From Saccoglossus kowalevskii (Eukaryota > Hemichordata > Enteropneusta > Harrimaniidae): a stretch of DNA of 28,696 bases. The position numbers and the translations under genes were made by a program. Shown here piece after piece: positions 11,401 to 20,651 of this stretch (within the stretch, counting starts at the first letter, position 1; every line of letters begins with the position of its first letter). The stretch is from NCBI RefSeq assembly GCF_000003605.2, contig NW_003108581.1:464690-493385 (forward strand), written 5' to 3'. Below the pieces are notes generated by a model, which was not told the DNA's origin, searched no databases, and saw nothing but the letters and a program-made list of their open reading frames with translations.

Positions 11401-14400
11401 ATTTTCAGAAATCTTACAAGACTGTTTCTTATAGGCTACCCAATTTTAACACTTAATTATTCAGCCAATCTAGGAATGTAAACCGTGTTTCACTGCTGAT
11501 ATTATGAGGTTATTACGAGGATACCTCAAAGTATGCACAAAGACAGTACAACGTGCAGCAGAGGTCGATGTGACAGCGTACTGTCTGATTGCACACTGTG
11601 AGGTATCCTCGTAATAACCTTATTATTATACATCTTTTCCTTCCAAGGATACATCATGGGAATGCCGAAATCCAAAAAGTTTAGAACAGACTCAGCAAAC
11701 TTCTTTGAGTGGAGTCCGGTCAAACCCTAGTGGCACCCATGTTTGTTTTTATTATTAGAGGACACTTATGCAAGTAATCATCCCATATTTGGAGTTCGCA
11801 TTTCCTTATAGGGTAGAATGAAAATACCCCGTAAAATACCGCAAAATCGCGGCACGCTGTAACTTACGATGTTACGGTGACAGATATATAATAATAATGA
11901 ATAATTTCCATGTGGTTTATACGATGAATCAACACTACTATACATGTACCATTACATGCCAATATGTGTATTCAAATACTTAATACTTACACGTATATAG
12001 TTTGCATTTATATACGTTGACAGAGGATCACTGTTGATCTCTGGTAATATAACTCTAGTATGCAAATTAGGTAATATAGTACGATATCTGTTTTTAGTTC
12101 CTGACCCTGGTACATCTATGGCTTCGGGGTGATTCATTGGAATATCCTGAAAAAGCAAATTAAGTTATTAAATATTATCGATAGTTGACGAATCGTCACC
12201 GTAAACTGCTTTAATATTGTGAGAGACACATTTTCGCAAATTTGTAGCATTAATAATTTCTCTAGTCTCAAATGATCCAATGTCATCAAAAATTAAAGAA
12301 TTTGGTTATAGTGCTGTGTCTGTCTTTACAGAATTTAGTGATGCAGAAACTAAGCAATAATTCTTGGAAAAAAGAATGTGTGTGTTTTGAAAATTAATAC
12401 TATACATACCCAGAATTCCTCATGTAGAGCTCGTACATTTTTTAAAGAATTTCTTAATTGTTTTCTAGTCATTCTGTTACCGGCTGATGACAAGTACTCC
12501 TCACTAGAACTGAAACAGAAAATCATGAAATTTAATTAAATATAGCTGATGTTTTTCTACCACTATCCGTCACTTTAGCATTTGGGAAATGCTTCATTCC
12601 TGGAAACTTGCACTGTGGTGTCCATGGGCGCAGCATGGTGATTTAATCAACATGTGCACGTAACAGGACAAACAGCGATCATTGCGCTAATTCTTTCCCT
12701 CATTCGGAATCCTATGCAACTTGCATTCTAGCTGTTGTGAACAGTTCAGGTCAAATTATTTTTTTTTAGTGGTTTTTGTCACTACATACTGTATATACCA
12801 AACATAATGGCTATCTGTAAAGGCAGGTAGCAGTTGATGTGTGGAAATGCCTGGAAGTATACAACAAGCATGGAAACTGAATGAATAATTACCTTTCCTT
12901 GGGAGGCGTTCCATAATGTATTCCCCCAGTGGCACCACCTCTTCCGTTCAAATCAATCGTCAGTGATGCATTCGATCCTCTCCTAGAAAAAATAAAAAGG
13001 CTTTTCATTTCAACTTGTTGTACGTACCCTTTAGTAAATTGTACATTTTTGTACAAGATTTATAATATATATTTACAACTTGGTTACGAGGCACCCAACT
13101 TTTTTCCTTTCAAAATCTTATTGCAATTATTATCAGAATGCCTAATGAATGCATTTTAGTAATTAAAAAAAAAGACCGGTTTTGAATACTTATTAAGCTG
13201 GGTACATTTTTCCAATAACGTCAGTATAAGTACAGTCGATTTGAATTTTTAGAAAATTAAACTTTGTGATTATAAATAAATTTTCAATTTTTTTGTTTTA
13301 ATTGTTCTATAAAAATAAGCTCTGCTTGTGAAACTATTACATTGTTGCTTATTTTGAGTCTAATTGTAGTTTTAAAACCTGTAGACTCATGTCTGCATGA
13401 ATCCCTTCAGAGTATGTATAGCGCCACCAAGTGTGCTTCACTGACAACAAATCAGCTTTTTGTCAGTCAGAATTTACTCTTCATTTACGGCAAGAGGTAA
13501 AAATTTCTTAAATTTGCAAGACATTTAGTAGTAAACTGTACAATTCATGTAACATTTTCTTAAGTAAGCTTAATATACAACGTGTTTACTTTTATATTTT
13601 TTTTCTTTTCTTTATTTGTCTTGGATACAAGTTCAATAATTATTATTATTACAACAACATAATAGAATCATTAGTAAGCAAGACGTGAAATGACAAGCAA
13701 CACAGCGCAGTGTTAATTTTGATGATTTCCTGAAAACAATTAATTCTTACTCGTTTTGTTAAAGCATTTACAAGACATCAAGAATGCTGCTCAGGTTCAA
13801 GTACACTATACACAACAGTCATGTATGCAAAACTTGCATTATCAGCACCACGTCTGAGCATCTTACCTTTCCAGTAAACCTGGTGCTTTAATGATTTTGA
13901 TTGGTTGACTTCTTGCTACAGGTGCATATATCTGACCAGGTTCGGGTTGAACCATTCTTCCAGTCTTCAGCTCGGGTTTAATAGGGGGATAGAAACACAC
14001 ATGGGTCAACTCCTTCTCGGCTTTCTTTCGTCTTCTACGTCTGATACAACAGTAGCATGTCTAAGGAATGGTGCAAACCAACAGTATGATTAATGACTCA
14101 CAGTAAAGGGTTAGCCAAGGATGTCACTTTTGCACCTACCCATGCATCTCAGAACAATTTCTCTGACAAGGAGAAAACTAACAAGCATACAGGGCCCAAT
14201 TACTTAATTGAGACTGTGCCCTAGAGTAGTAATATGTCTGAAACTACCCCCAAGAATGAATTTGCAGACACCATTAGATAGTGCTCTGTATGTTAAAGGA
14301 CTTGTTATTATAATGGTGACTGTACTAGACCGACTTGATGCCCATGATGGCCTTTCTATTACTAGGGTCAAGTTCAACTTGCCGCTGATAGAGTTTCTGA

Positions 14401-17400
14401 ATAATCAAATTAGAGAATGAATTTTGTAAATTTAGACTACTATGTAAATAGGTAAACTATGCTTCATTAATTATCTGTAGAAAGGTATACTTTTTAAAGC
14501 ACACTCAGTTTAACTTTCAATAATTGCTAATCACCAGTTTCATGTCTTTTTTTTTTACATGGAAATCAAATCAACAGATCATACTCCACTTCATGATTGC
14601 ATTAAAAAAAATACATATGGTAAGTTTTCGCCAATATTCAAGAACTCAGAGATTACATCCGTACGACCAGCATTCTGATTGTTCAATAACACCTGAACTT
14701 GCAAGTCAAAGTATGCTGTTTCATGCAAATCATGCAGGTATACAGCATGGCGAAAATTACTTCGCATCAAGAGTTTGCATGAAATCCAAAACTAATTTGA
14801 TAACTAAGATAATGATGAGGCTCTCGACTTTTTTCCCCACAGACTCGATTAATTATTACATTATGAATTTTCGTGGTACATTAATAAATCTGTAAAAATG
14901 AAGTTTTTTTTATTTTCTATAATATAATAATTTTAATAAATAATTAATACTGTGGAATACTTTATTTTCGCTGGAATTAATTTTCGCTGAAAAGTCTTTT
15001 TGGGTGTTTGCTTGGAATTTATTTTCACTGAGTTTTGATGAGTTTAATGTGAAATATAGGAAAAAAAAGTATATTCGCTGGATTTTATTTTCACGGAATC
15101 ATCCCTTCAGCGAAAATAGCGAAAATAAATTCCAAGCGAAAATAAAGTAATCTACAGTATATAATTTTCTGAAAGGGGGGGGGGGGATTGTCCAAGTCCC
15201 AACTTCTTAAAAAAAAAAAGATTTTTGTAGCTAAATACTTATTGTCACATACCGTAACATTTAGTTTTTGTTGCTATCAAGTTTCACTATATGAAAATTT
15301 GTGGGATAAAATTTTGCTAAAGAAACTGTAATTGTAAACTCAGATCCAAATGAAATAAAGCGAAAAAACATATCAAGAATACATAAGATTGCACATTGGC
15401 AACATGATCTGATAAACACATGCAGAGGCTTTTATAACAATTTAAATACACTCACCACTGCTACAAGTAGAACAAACACGGCAGCTGCAGCCCCAATAAT
15501 ATATGGGAAATAACTGGTTTCATAGAAAGGAACATCTGTATAATCCACAGAATACACCTGCTGAAGTAAATATGAAAATAAGGTCACTTTAATATATTGC
15601 ATGCCAGTGAATGGATGCTGTCTATAGGCAGGCATCAGAGCTTGAGTTTGTAATCAAATTACTGTAAAATACATTATTTTCGTTTGAAATTAATTTTCTA
15701 TTTTCACTGAAGGAATGATTCAGTGAGAATAAAATCCAGCAAATATACTTTTTTTCCTATATTTTACATTCAACTCATCAAAAATCAGTGAAAATAAATT
15801 CCATACAAAACAACCAATAAATCTTTTCAGTGAAAAATTATTCCAGCTAAAATAAATTATTTTACAGTAGTATGAATGCATGGAGACTGGTCTTTCAAAA
15901 ACAACTCCAGAAACAGCGTTCACACATTAGGTGTTAAACCTAACACTGGTATTCTCATCAACCCACTTTTATAGCTGAAAAGGAACTTGATAGTGCTACA
16001 CATTTGTGGGAACACTAGCAATGGTTTCTGGGTAAACACAAAGTAACCCAAAAGATGTTGTAATACTACGGTATCCACTCTCATGACATTAATTTACAGT
16101 TGTAGACGTATAGTCTAGAGATAAAGGCTGAGACAAATTATTTATGATACGATTACAAGTTTTAATATAATAAAGACCCTTCCTCTCTTCCCAACCCTTC
16201 TATTCTCTGAATACGCTATTTACATTTATGAATGAATGAATAAACATTTCAATGAAATACATTTTGTACAGATGGATACAAACTGAAAATTCCTATACCT
16301 ATGCATACTATCCAGATACAATGAACATACCGGTAACGCTCAACGATAGACCCTTCACAATTAATTACATAAATTTAACATAAAATTCCTAATATATTGC
16401 ATTTATTATCATTAACCTGTCAGCTGACATAAAAAACATGTCACAAAGAGCATATCACTTACATGCAATATGTTTGTTCACTGCGTATGAATTTAGAAAA
16501 TACAAAGGCTTGTTGAAGGCTAGTGGTTGTTTTGATTGAGATGGAACTTTTTTTTTTCAAAAGAATACAAATATTAATTTCAAGCTCTTTTTATGTCTGA
16601 CCTCATTAGTATGATTAAATATCAATTTGCATAACAATACATATTACAATATACCATAGTAACATGAAAATATACATAATTAGATAAATATACACACAAG
16701 ATTAGCACAATATCCTCGGGGGCGGACATCCGGGCATTTTCACCGCTTGGCAACCCTCGCGGTGAAAACAAAGGTCAAAAACTCGCAGAAAACGATACTT
16801 TGGGATGGTTGTTGAGACTCCCCTGAACAGTGTAACAATATTAGCCCTACGTGTGTAACATATATAAATTTAGTTATTCAGGATTACTTCAAAGTTAAGT
16901 TTGTGTTGTTTTCTCGAATTTTCACCGGCTCAACCGGCGTTCCACGGCAGCGCACACAGAGCCCATAGAAATACATGTACAGTGGTGCGCGTCTTAACAA
17001 CGTGGAACGTCTTGTGACGTAGCTCCGCCCCCGAGGATACATATATTAAGGCAATACAGTCATCCTTTAGAGCATGTTCGAATTTCATGTAAACAAACAT
17101 CTCGCCATGGGTCCCATAATGAATGAACAGGACATGGTGTGACAACTGTAGCACTTCAACATACCATATTAATTAACATACCAACAGTATAATTATACAT
17201 ACCTGTGGATATACATCATGTATGGAAAAATCAGAAAGTAAACTATTAAGTTGGTCTAAATCTAATTCACTGACTACATCAGCAGCTGGTATTAGGTCAC
17301 TTTCGCTATAACCGGTGTCATCACCGTCATTCGTACCAATAATATACATATCGTACACATTATCCTGCAATATGAACAGACATATTTGAAATTACATGTA

Positions 17401-20295
17401 CATGTTGACATCACTAATTCATGCAAAGAAAAAAATATTTGCTGCCACCATGGCTAATATTATGTTTTCAATAGCTACCGGTAGTTACTAACATGTTTAT
17501 ACCCACTCAATAACATAACATTATGAAATATTACAGTATTCTCATATTTATGTAACAGAATTATTAAATACGTCTCCTAAAAGCATGTTTTTAAATGATG
17601 ACTTGTTTCTCAGAAGAATTCTTGGTTTGGAATTGCTCTTTAAAAGTGAAGGACATGACTTAAAACAGTACCCTTGACCTGTTATACAATGTAATATCAA
17701 ACCAAAAAAATAAAACATTTTTAACATAAATAACTATTGAAAAAATACTGAGTTTTGTTTTTAAATTTAGAAATATTGTACTTTTGTTTATAGAAAACAT
17801 ACAGAAATTGTGGCACACGGACAGTGAAGTACGTTTCATCTCTTCAAGTGATAGCAATAGCTAAGAGATACAAATAAGAGCACAGTGTAAAAAAAAAAAA
17901 AATACTAGACTACTCATAAGTAGACTGAGTGACTTGAATACTATTACGCCGTTCAATAACCTTTATCATATTCACTTACACTAACAAATAAATAAACCAA
18001 TTAGGCTTCAGCTTATTAGGACTACTTGGTTTAATTATAACTACTGCAAATGTTCTAATTTAGGCTGATAAAAAAATATCTCTGTTTCTCGTTTCCATGC
18101 GCATCATTTTGAACTAAGCGCCTCAAACGTTTGTTTTTCCTTCTAAAGCATTCCAAAATGTGCTTTTACTCGCACTTGTCTCAAATTTCTCTTATTTTAG
18201 CTCAGTATTCAAAAAAAATAAAAAAATGTCTCGCCGCCTCATTTTAAAATTTCCATGAAACGAGTACCAGAGAATATTTTTTCCTCAATCAAAGGGAAAA
18301 AAGATATAATTATATGTTGACTGACATGATTCAGAGACAAGTTTTGAGATCAGAGTTTATATTTGAATGATGTCAAATAAATGCAACTGATACCACTGTA
18401 AAATCACTGTCATTATAATACATATTGCTTTGCATTTTGTATGAATCTATCACATAAAAACACATTAAATAGTAAACATATTAAATTGCTAGTCTTAATT
18501 GCTCTAATTAATATAACAGTTGCCAAATCAAAGAAATTCATCATTTGAAAGCCACTTTTTTCAAACCCAAGTTTTAGCGCATAATTTTTTTTATGACCTT
18601 TCTTTGTTTTTCGAAATGGACATAAATTCCCCTTCGCTATGATCAAAATCGCTGAAAAAATGAGGAAACATGTTATTTTGTGAATGTTGACAAGAGTTAC
18701 ATGCAACTTTGGTGTTCAAGCGATTAATTAATGTTTCCAACACTCAGCAAAATATATCAAAGAATATAGACCATACAGTATGTATGACACGTACAATCCA
18801 TTACACAGAGGGATAGTTTTGACAGGGCCTTATGTTTTTAAAATCAGATAAATGACTAATACACAGCATAAATGCATTATCACTGTCTTATTGTTTGCTT
18901 CAATCGTTAATGGGAAGATTAATACCATTTGGACTATTGGACTACGATTGAATTATTGGCCAGGCTAAACAAACTAAGTTTGAATGGAACAGCAAATAAA
19001 CTCGGAAATGTATTCCCTATCTTTTAATTTTTGCTATTTACACCAAAAGTGAAATTTCAATTCCAATACATGTTACAGCAAGTCTAAGAAGTATTGGGGC
19101 AGCCAATTTGCAAACTTGCTAGCGAATTGGCTAACTGCTTTGGTTTTGACTGAGCTGTTGGCTTTCGAATCTCGCTGGCGCCGTCGTGTGGTCACACCCA
19201 CTCTGGGTGAATCTATATAACAGTAGGAGATGGTCATCATACTTTAGTTGGATGGCGATTTCGCTTTCAAATATACAAGGGACAGTGTTCTATTTTCTTT
19301 GTGTGACGAGGTGTTTGTATACAAGGGATTGTCCACGCAAAAACAATGAATGAAGTCGAATGTTATTAGCAGTTGGTTTAATGTTACCCCAAAGAATCAT
19401 TTGGATGTGAAAATTTATTTTTCTCCCTGATTTATCGGGAACTGTTTCTCAATTTGTCTCTTTATTTACTTTCAATCAGTGTTCAAGATGGCTACCCCGA
19501 TTTAGTAAATATCGGTGGATTAGTCACATTTATCATATTACCACTTGTACGCCAGCTGACTGTGGCCATTTTCAGGCTGACCAGGGAAACTACTTTCACA
19601 TTATCACGCCTCGCAAAGCAAATCATTCAGGGCAGTCCAGACATGTACAAGGCTACATAAAAGCTTACTATAAAAAGTCCCCTAATGCAGTATAGACTTG
19701 CCAAGAGTGGACGACAACGATTCAACGCAAGCGAGATGGGAAAGCCAACTGTTTAATCAAAACCCAAGCAGTTACCCAATTCGCTAGCGAGTTTGCAAAT
19801 TGGCTGCTCCAATACTTCTTAGACTTGCTGTAATGGTAGTTAACATTTAAGTTGATGTACCGGTACTTTAACAAAGTAATAATGCCAATTTGGGAAGTTT
19901 AAATTTTTGTTGCAGCCCTATCACAGGTTGTGTGCTGTCATGGCACATGTGTGTTACTGAAATCCTTCAGTTTTGTATAGAAATTCAATAGGGCAAAGAC
20001 CTCCAGAACCTCAATGTACATACAGTAAACTACATGTTCTTTCAACTACAAACCAGCTGCTTAGCTCATTCAGTAGAATGGCTATGTATGCTCCCCAATC
20101 TGAAAGTCATGCTTATACATTGATCAATAAAGAAATTGTTATTAACCATGCTGAATAGAAATCACTGAAATAACAAAGACCTACCTGGTTGTTTAGTATA
20201 ACTATATTGTTTTTTGAAACAGATAACTTGGAGGCTAAAACAGATAATAGCACTTCTTTTTGACTTTCATTCAAGACTTTGTTTCCACCAATTTC
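8377..20295 (-). CDS. PTPRR: Receptor-type tyrosine phosphatase R-like (PTPRR/KIM family), 3' 12 exons
   Basis: Spliced product of 513 residues (5' incomplete) from exons 20185-20295, 17203-17364, 15456-15560, 13867-14060, 12893-12982, 12410-12509, 11991-12146, 11083-11220, 10600-10713, 9994-10160, 9002-9115 and 8377-8467. Every junction is GT-AG and phases match. Seen: ectodomain residues 1-109, membrane helix about 109-126, polybasic flank, KIM 188-202, Thr-Pro at 216-217, and a phosphatase domain from about 255 with KNRYRT, STYINANYIR, WPD (Asp408), HCSAGLGRTG (Cys445, Arg451) and Q-loop GGMIQTNEQ. Known for the family: KIM phosphatases bind and dephosphorylate ERK and p38, and PKA phosphorylation of the KIM serine releases them. 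The membrane segment and the match of the ectodomain to the membrane-proximal part of PTPRR favour PTPRR over PTPN7; PTPN5 also has membrane forms. All catalytic residues are present, so it should be active. Signal peptide and distal ectodomain exons are missing from the model. Confidence 0.95.
9002..9115 (-). CDS. PTPRR: PTPRR-like exon 11: P-loop and following helix
   Basis: 114 nt; acceptor cttacacag, donor ATAG|gtaggc. Completes the P-loop as SAGLGRTGCFIA, with the catalytic Arg at 451, then runs through IEESMVDILGIVCLMRLD. GRTGCFIA and VDxLxIVCxxRxDR are PTPRR/PTPN5/PTPN7 signatures. Leu replaces the usual Ile in SAGIGRTG, a conservative change. Confidence 0.96.
9281..9463. mobile_element. 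Small MITE with imperfect inverted ends, intronic
   Basis: Left end AGGAGTTCTTTAGGGCCCCT with CACCC after it is mirrored at the right end by GGGTGAGGGACCTTAAGGAA with TTCTTTTCCT after it. About 25-30 bp of inverted end match with a few differences, over 183 bp in total. It lies in the intron between exons 10 and 11. No transposase. Confidence 0.55.
9535..9913. mobile_element. Inverted-repeat element with A/T-tract ends, intronic
   Basis: Ends AGGCCAAAAAAAAAA and TTTTTTTTTTTTGGCCT are inverted copies. Further in, GTCGGTCGGTCGGA is mirrored by a CAGTCGGTCGCTGAGG-type segment and opposite poly(T)/poly(A) runs, so imperfect pairing extends about 85 bp on each side. 379 bp, non-coding, about 80 bp from the donor of exon 10. 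Confidence 0.7.
9994..10160 (-). CDS. PTPRR: PTPRR-like exon 10: WPD loop, ending in the catalytic cysteine
   Basis: 167 nt, 55 codons plus 2 nt; acceptor taatgtag, donor CAG|gtaagt. Contains RHVKHYWYTAWPDHKTPDTA with the general-acid Asp of the WPD loop (residue 408), and ends GPVVVHC with the catalytic Cys (445). An unusually charged stretch (RHRRDDDEDE) lies between, slightly longer than the vertebrate PTPRR linker there. The intron interrupts the signature motif just after the cysteine. Confidence 0.97.
10290..10330. repeat. Short tandem repeat of (A)CGTTTGA units
   Basis: ACGACGTTTGACGTTTA is followed by ACGACGTTTGACGTTTGACG and TTTA. A minisatellite-like array of CGTTT(G/A)A words in the intron between exons 9 and 10. 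Confidence 0.85.
10600..10713 (-). CDS. PTPRR: PTPRR-like exon 9: catalytic domain beta strands
   Basis: 114 nt, 38 codons, phase 0 at both ends; acceptor cttttgtag, donor AAG|gtaagt. Encodes VKCEHYWPHTQGIYGDIEIC and ends ILRIMTLK. KCxxYWP is the usual motif of this position. The strand-rich part after GIYGDIE is the least conserved segment within the family. Confidence 0.93.
11083..11220 (-). CDS. PTPRR: PTPRR-like exon 8: catalytic domain, ATQGP segment
   Basis: 138 nt, 46 codons, phase 0 at both ends; acceptor tttgcag, donor AAG|gtaagg. Encodes GYEQEESAFIATQGPMAHTI, then NDFWRMIW and APIIVMITKLKERNK. These are the conserved tyrosine-phosphatase core motifs (FIATQGP, DFWxMxW, VMxTKLxE), and MITKLKE is shared with PTPRR. 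Confidence 0.97.
11507..11620. mobile_element. 114-bp foldback element, intronic
   Basis: Perfect 22-bp inverted ends (AGGTTATTACGAGGATACC + TCA at 11507-11528, mirrored at 11599-11620). GACAGTA and TACTGTC pair further inside, so nearly the whole element can fold. Flanked by TATTAT on the left (one base away) and directly on the right, a possible target duplication. Lies in the intron between exons 7 and 8. Confidence 0.8.
11991..12146 (-). CDS. PTPRR: PTPRR-like exon 7: start of catalytic domain, pTyr loop
   Basis: 156 nt, 52 codons, phase 0 at both ends; acceptor ctttttcag, donor CGT|gtaagt. Begins DIPMNHPEAIDVPGSGTKNR and contains the phosphotyrosine-recognition loop KNRYRTILPN (residues 272-281) and STYINANYIR. 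The Ser-Thr before YINAN, where most phosphatases have Asp, is typical of PTPRR and helps assign the subfamily. Confidence 0.97.
12410..12509 (-). CDS. PTPRR: PTPRR-like exon 6: linker before the phosphatase domain
   Basis: 100 nt; acceptor gtttcag, donor TGG|gtatgt. Encodes SSEEYLSSAGNRMTRKQLRN followed by a helical stretch ending ALHEEFW. The order EYL-SA-R-T-QLR-EF parallels the PTPRR helix that packs against the catalytic domain. Leaves phase 0, so the next exon begins directly with DIPMN. Confidence 0.9.
12893..12982 (-). CDS. PTPRR: PTPRR-like exon 5: kinase-interaction motif
   Basis: 90 nt; acceptor ttttctag, donor AAAG|gtaatt. Completes the KIM as LLERRGSNASLTIDL, nearly the vertebrate PTPRR/PTPN5 form (LQERRGSNVSLTLDM). 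The two arginines and the hydrophobic L-x-I pair are the MAP-kinase docking determinants. The Ser of RRGS (residue 194) fits the PKA site that blocks docking in relatives. A Gly-rich linker follows, then YGTPPKE, whose Thr-Pro (216-217) lies where PTPRR has its MAPK-phosphorylated threonine. Confidence 0.94.
13867..14060 (-). CDS. PTPRR: PTPRR-like exon 4: cytosolic juxtamembrane region and first half of KIM
   Basis: 194 nt, 64 codons plus 2 nt; acceptor ccttag, donor AAAG|gtaaga. Starts TCYCCIRRRRRKKAEK: three cysteines close to the membrane (possible palmitoylation, inferred) and a strong positive stop-transfer cluster. A Pro-rich linker follows, including GRMVQPEPGQ, similar in place and composition to the MVQPEQ stretch of vertebrate PTPRR. 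Ends APGLLE plus the first two bases of the first KIM arginine, so the docking motif is split by a phase-2 intron. Confidence 0.9.
14948..15159 (+). mobile_element. 210-bp MITE family B, copy 1
   Basis: Ends TACTGTGGAATACTTTATTT and AAATAAAGTAATCTACAGTA. Rich in TTTTCGCTGGAATTAATTTT, TTTTCACTGA and reverse forms. The same body occurs at 15660, 20393 and 24543. Orientation is taken from the order 'CTGGAATTAATTTTCGCT first, AATCATCCCTTCAG last'. No open frame; it is a non-autonomous DNA element, probably TA-inserting since both ends carry TA (inferred). Confidence 0.88.
15175..15186. repeat. Poly(G) run of 12
   Basis: Uninterrupted G12, isolated in AT-rich intron sequence just beyond MITE B copy 1. 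Confidence 0.95.
15456..15560 (-). CDS. PTPRR: PTPRR-like exon 3: transmembrane segment
   Basis: 105 nt, 35 codons if the outer acceptor is used. Encodes QVYSVDYTDVPFYETS followed by the helix YFPYIIGAAAAVFVLLVAV, enough to cross a membrane once. Donor GTG|gtgagt. The acceptor is a CAGCAG tandem (NAGNAG), so the first Gln may be included or skipped. The next exon supplies Cys and Arg residues that end the helix, giving type I topology with the phosphatase in the cytosol. Confidence 0.92.
15660..15869 (-). mobile_element. 210-bp MITE family B, copy 2
   Basis: Ends TACTGTAAAATACATTATTT and AATTATTTTACAGTA. Body reverse-oriented relative to copy 1 (GAAGGAATGATTCAGTGA near the left, ATTCCAGCTAAAATAAA at the right). 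Lies in the intron upstream of the transmembrane exon, so copies 1 and 2 flank that exon in opposite orientation. Confidence 0.9.
16711..17039. mobile_element. 329-bp MITE with perfect 16-bp inverted ends
   Basis: TATCCTCGGGGGCGGA at the left and its exact reverse complement at 17024-17039. Inside, TTTCACCGC/GCGGTGAAAA pair within the first 60 bp, and GTTCCACG/CGTGGAAC pair near the right end. GC-rich and CpG-containing compared with its surroundings. No transposase. Lies in the intron between exons 2 and 3. Confidence 0.9.
17203..17364 (-). CDS. PTPRR: PTPRR-like exon 2: acidic ectodomain segment
   Basis: 162 nt, 54 codons, phase 0 at both ends; acceptor ttgcag, donor CAG|gtatgt. Begins DNVYDMYIIG, passes through an acidic linker (TNDGDDTGYSESD), and ends with LDLDQLNSLLSDFSIHDVYP. 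The last part matches the PTPRR pattern of a second helix followed by a short strand just outside the membrane. Together with exon 1 it resembles the small SEA-like fold near the membrane of the PTPRR/PTPRN receptors (family knowledge). The acidic linker sits where family members vary in length. Confidence 0.85.
17811..17902 (+). mobile_element. Tiny poly(A)-tailed retroposon, copy 2
   Basis: 78-bp body identical to 701-778, followed by 14 A. Here it stands alone inside the 2.8-kb intron between exons 1 and 2, with unrelated flanks, so both the 5' boundary (before TGGCACACGG) and the tail define a real unit. Opposite in orientation to the host gene. Confidence 0.7.
19073..19833. mobile_element. 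761-bp element with ~110-bp inverted ends
   Basis: TTACAGCAAGTCTAAGAAGT + ATTGG opens the element and its reverse complement closes it. The match continues inward with few differences through CAGCCAATTTGCAAACT, CTAGCGAATTGG, GTTGGCTTTC and a TCTCGCTxGCG segment. The middle (about 19185-19715) has no recognisable protein. A non-autonomous DNA transposon or foldback element; it lies in the intron between exons 1 and 2. Confidence 0.88.
20185..20295 (-). CDS. PTPRR: PTPRR-like exon 1 of those visible: ectodomain
   Basis: 111 nt, 37 codons, phase 0 at both ends; acceptor cttgtag, donor CAG|gtaggt. Encodes a helix-like stretch (QKEVLLSVLASKLSVSKNNI) ending IVILNNQ. This lines up with the vertebrate PTPRR membrane-proximal ectodomain, where a hydrophobic helix is followed by a short strand. 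It is the most 5' exon I can place. It cannot be the first coding exon, as it has an acceptor and no start or signal peptide. Confidence 0.82.
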
Positions 20296-20392
20296 CTACA
20301 AGACAAAAGATTCCATTATAGAAATGTTAGAATAAAAAACATATGTAAATCTGTAATTTACAGCTTTCAAATGATAAGTTTCATTAAACAAG

Positions 20393-20603
20393 TACTGTAA
20401 AATACTTTATTTTCGCTTAGAATTAATTTTCGCTATATTCGCTGAAGGGATGATTCAGTGAAAATAAAATCAAGCGAATATAACTTTTTTCCTATATTTT
20501 ACATTCAACTCATCAAAAATCAGTGAAAATAAATTCCATACAAAACATTCAAAAGTCTATTCAGTGAAAATTAATTCCAGCTAAAATAAAGTATTTTACA
20601 GTA
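20393..20603 (-). mobile_element. 210-bp MITE family B, copy 3
   Basis: Cleanest ends of the four: TACTGTAAAATACTTTATTT and AAATAAAGTATTTTACAGTA, a perfect 20-bp inverted pair. Same orientation as copy 2 (TGAAGGGATGATTCAGTG left, AATTCCAGCT right). About 100 bp upstream of the acceptor of the first visible exon. Confidence 0.92.
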
Positions 20604-20651
20604 TAAAATTAATGTGCCAGTAATTAGTTTGCATTATGAAAAACAAGTAGC

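Noticed and set aside
14524..14895. 123-codon plus-strand frame with a gtaagt donor inside
   Set aside because: Antisense within a phosphatase intron, no family resemblance, and the donor context is explained by chance.
15432..15635. A 67-codon frame with a membrane segment starting MPAYRQ as a separate small protein
   Set aside because: The first part lies upstream of a good acceptor, and the rest is the transmembrane exon of the phosphatase.
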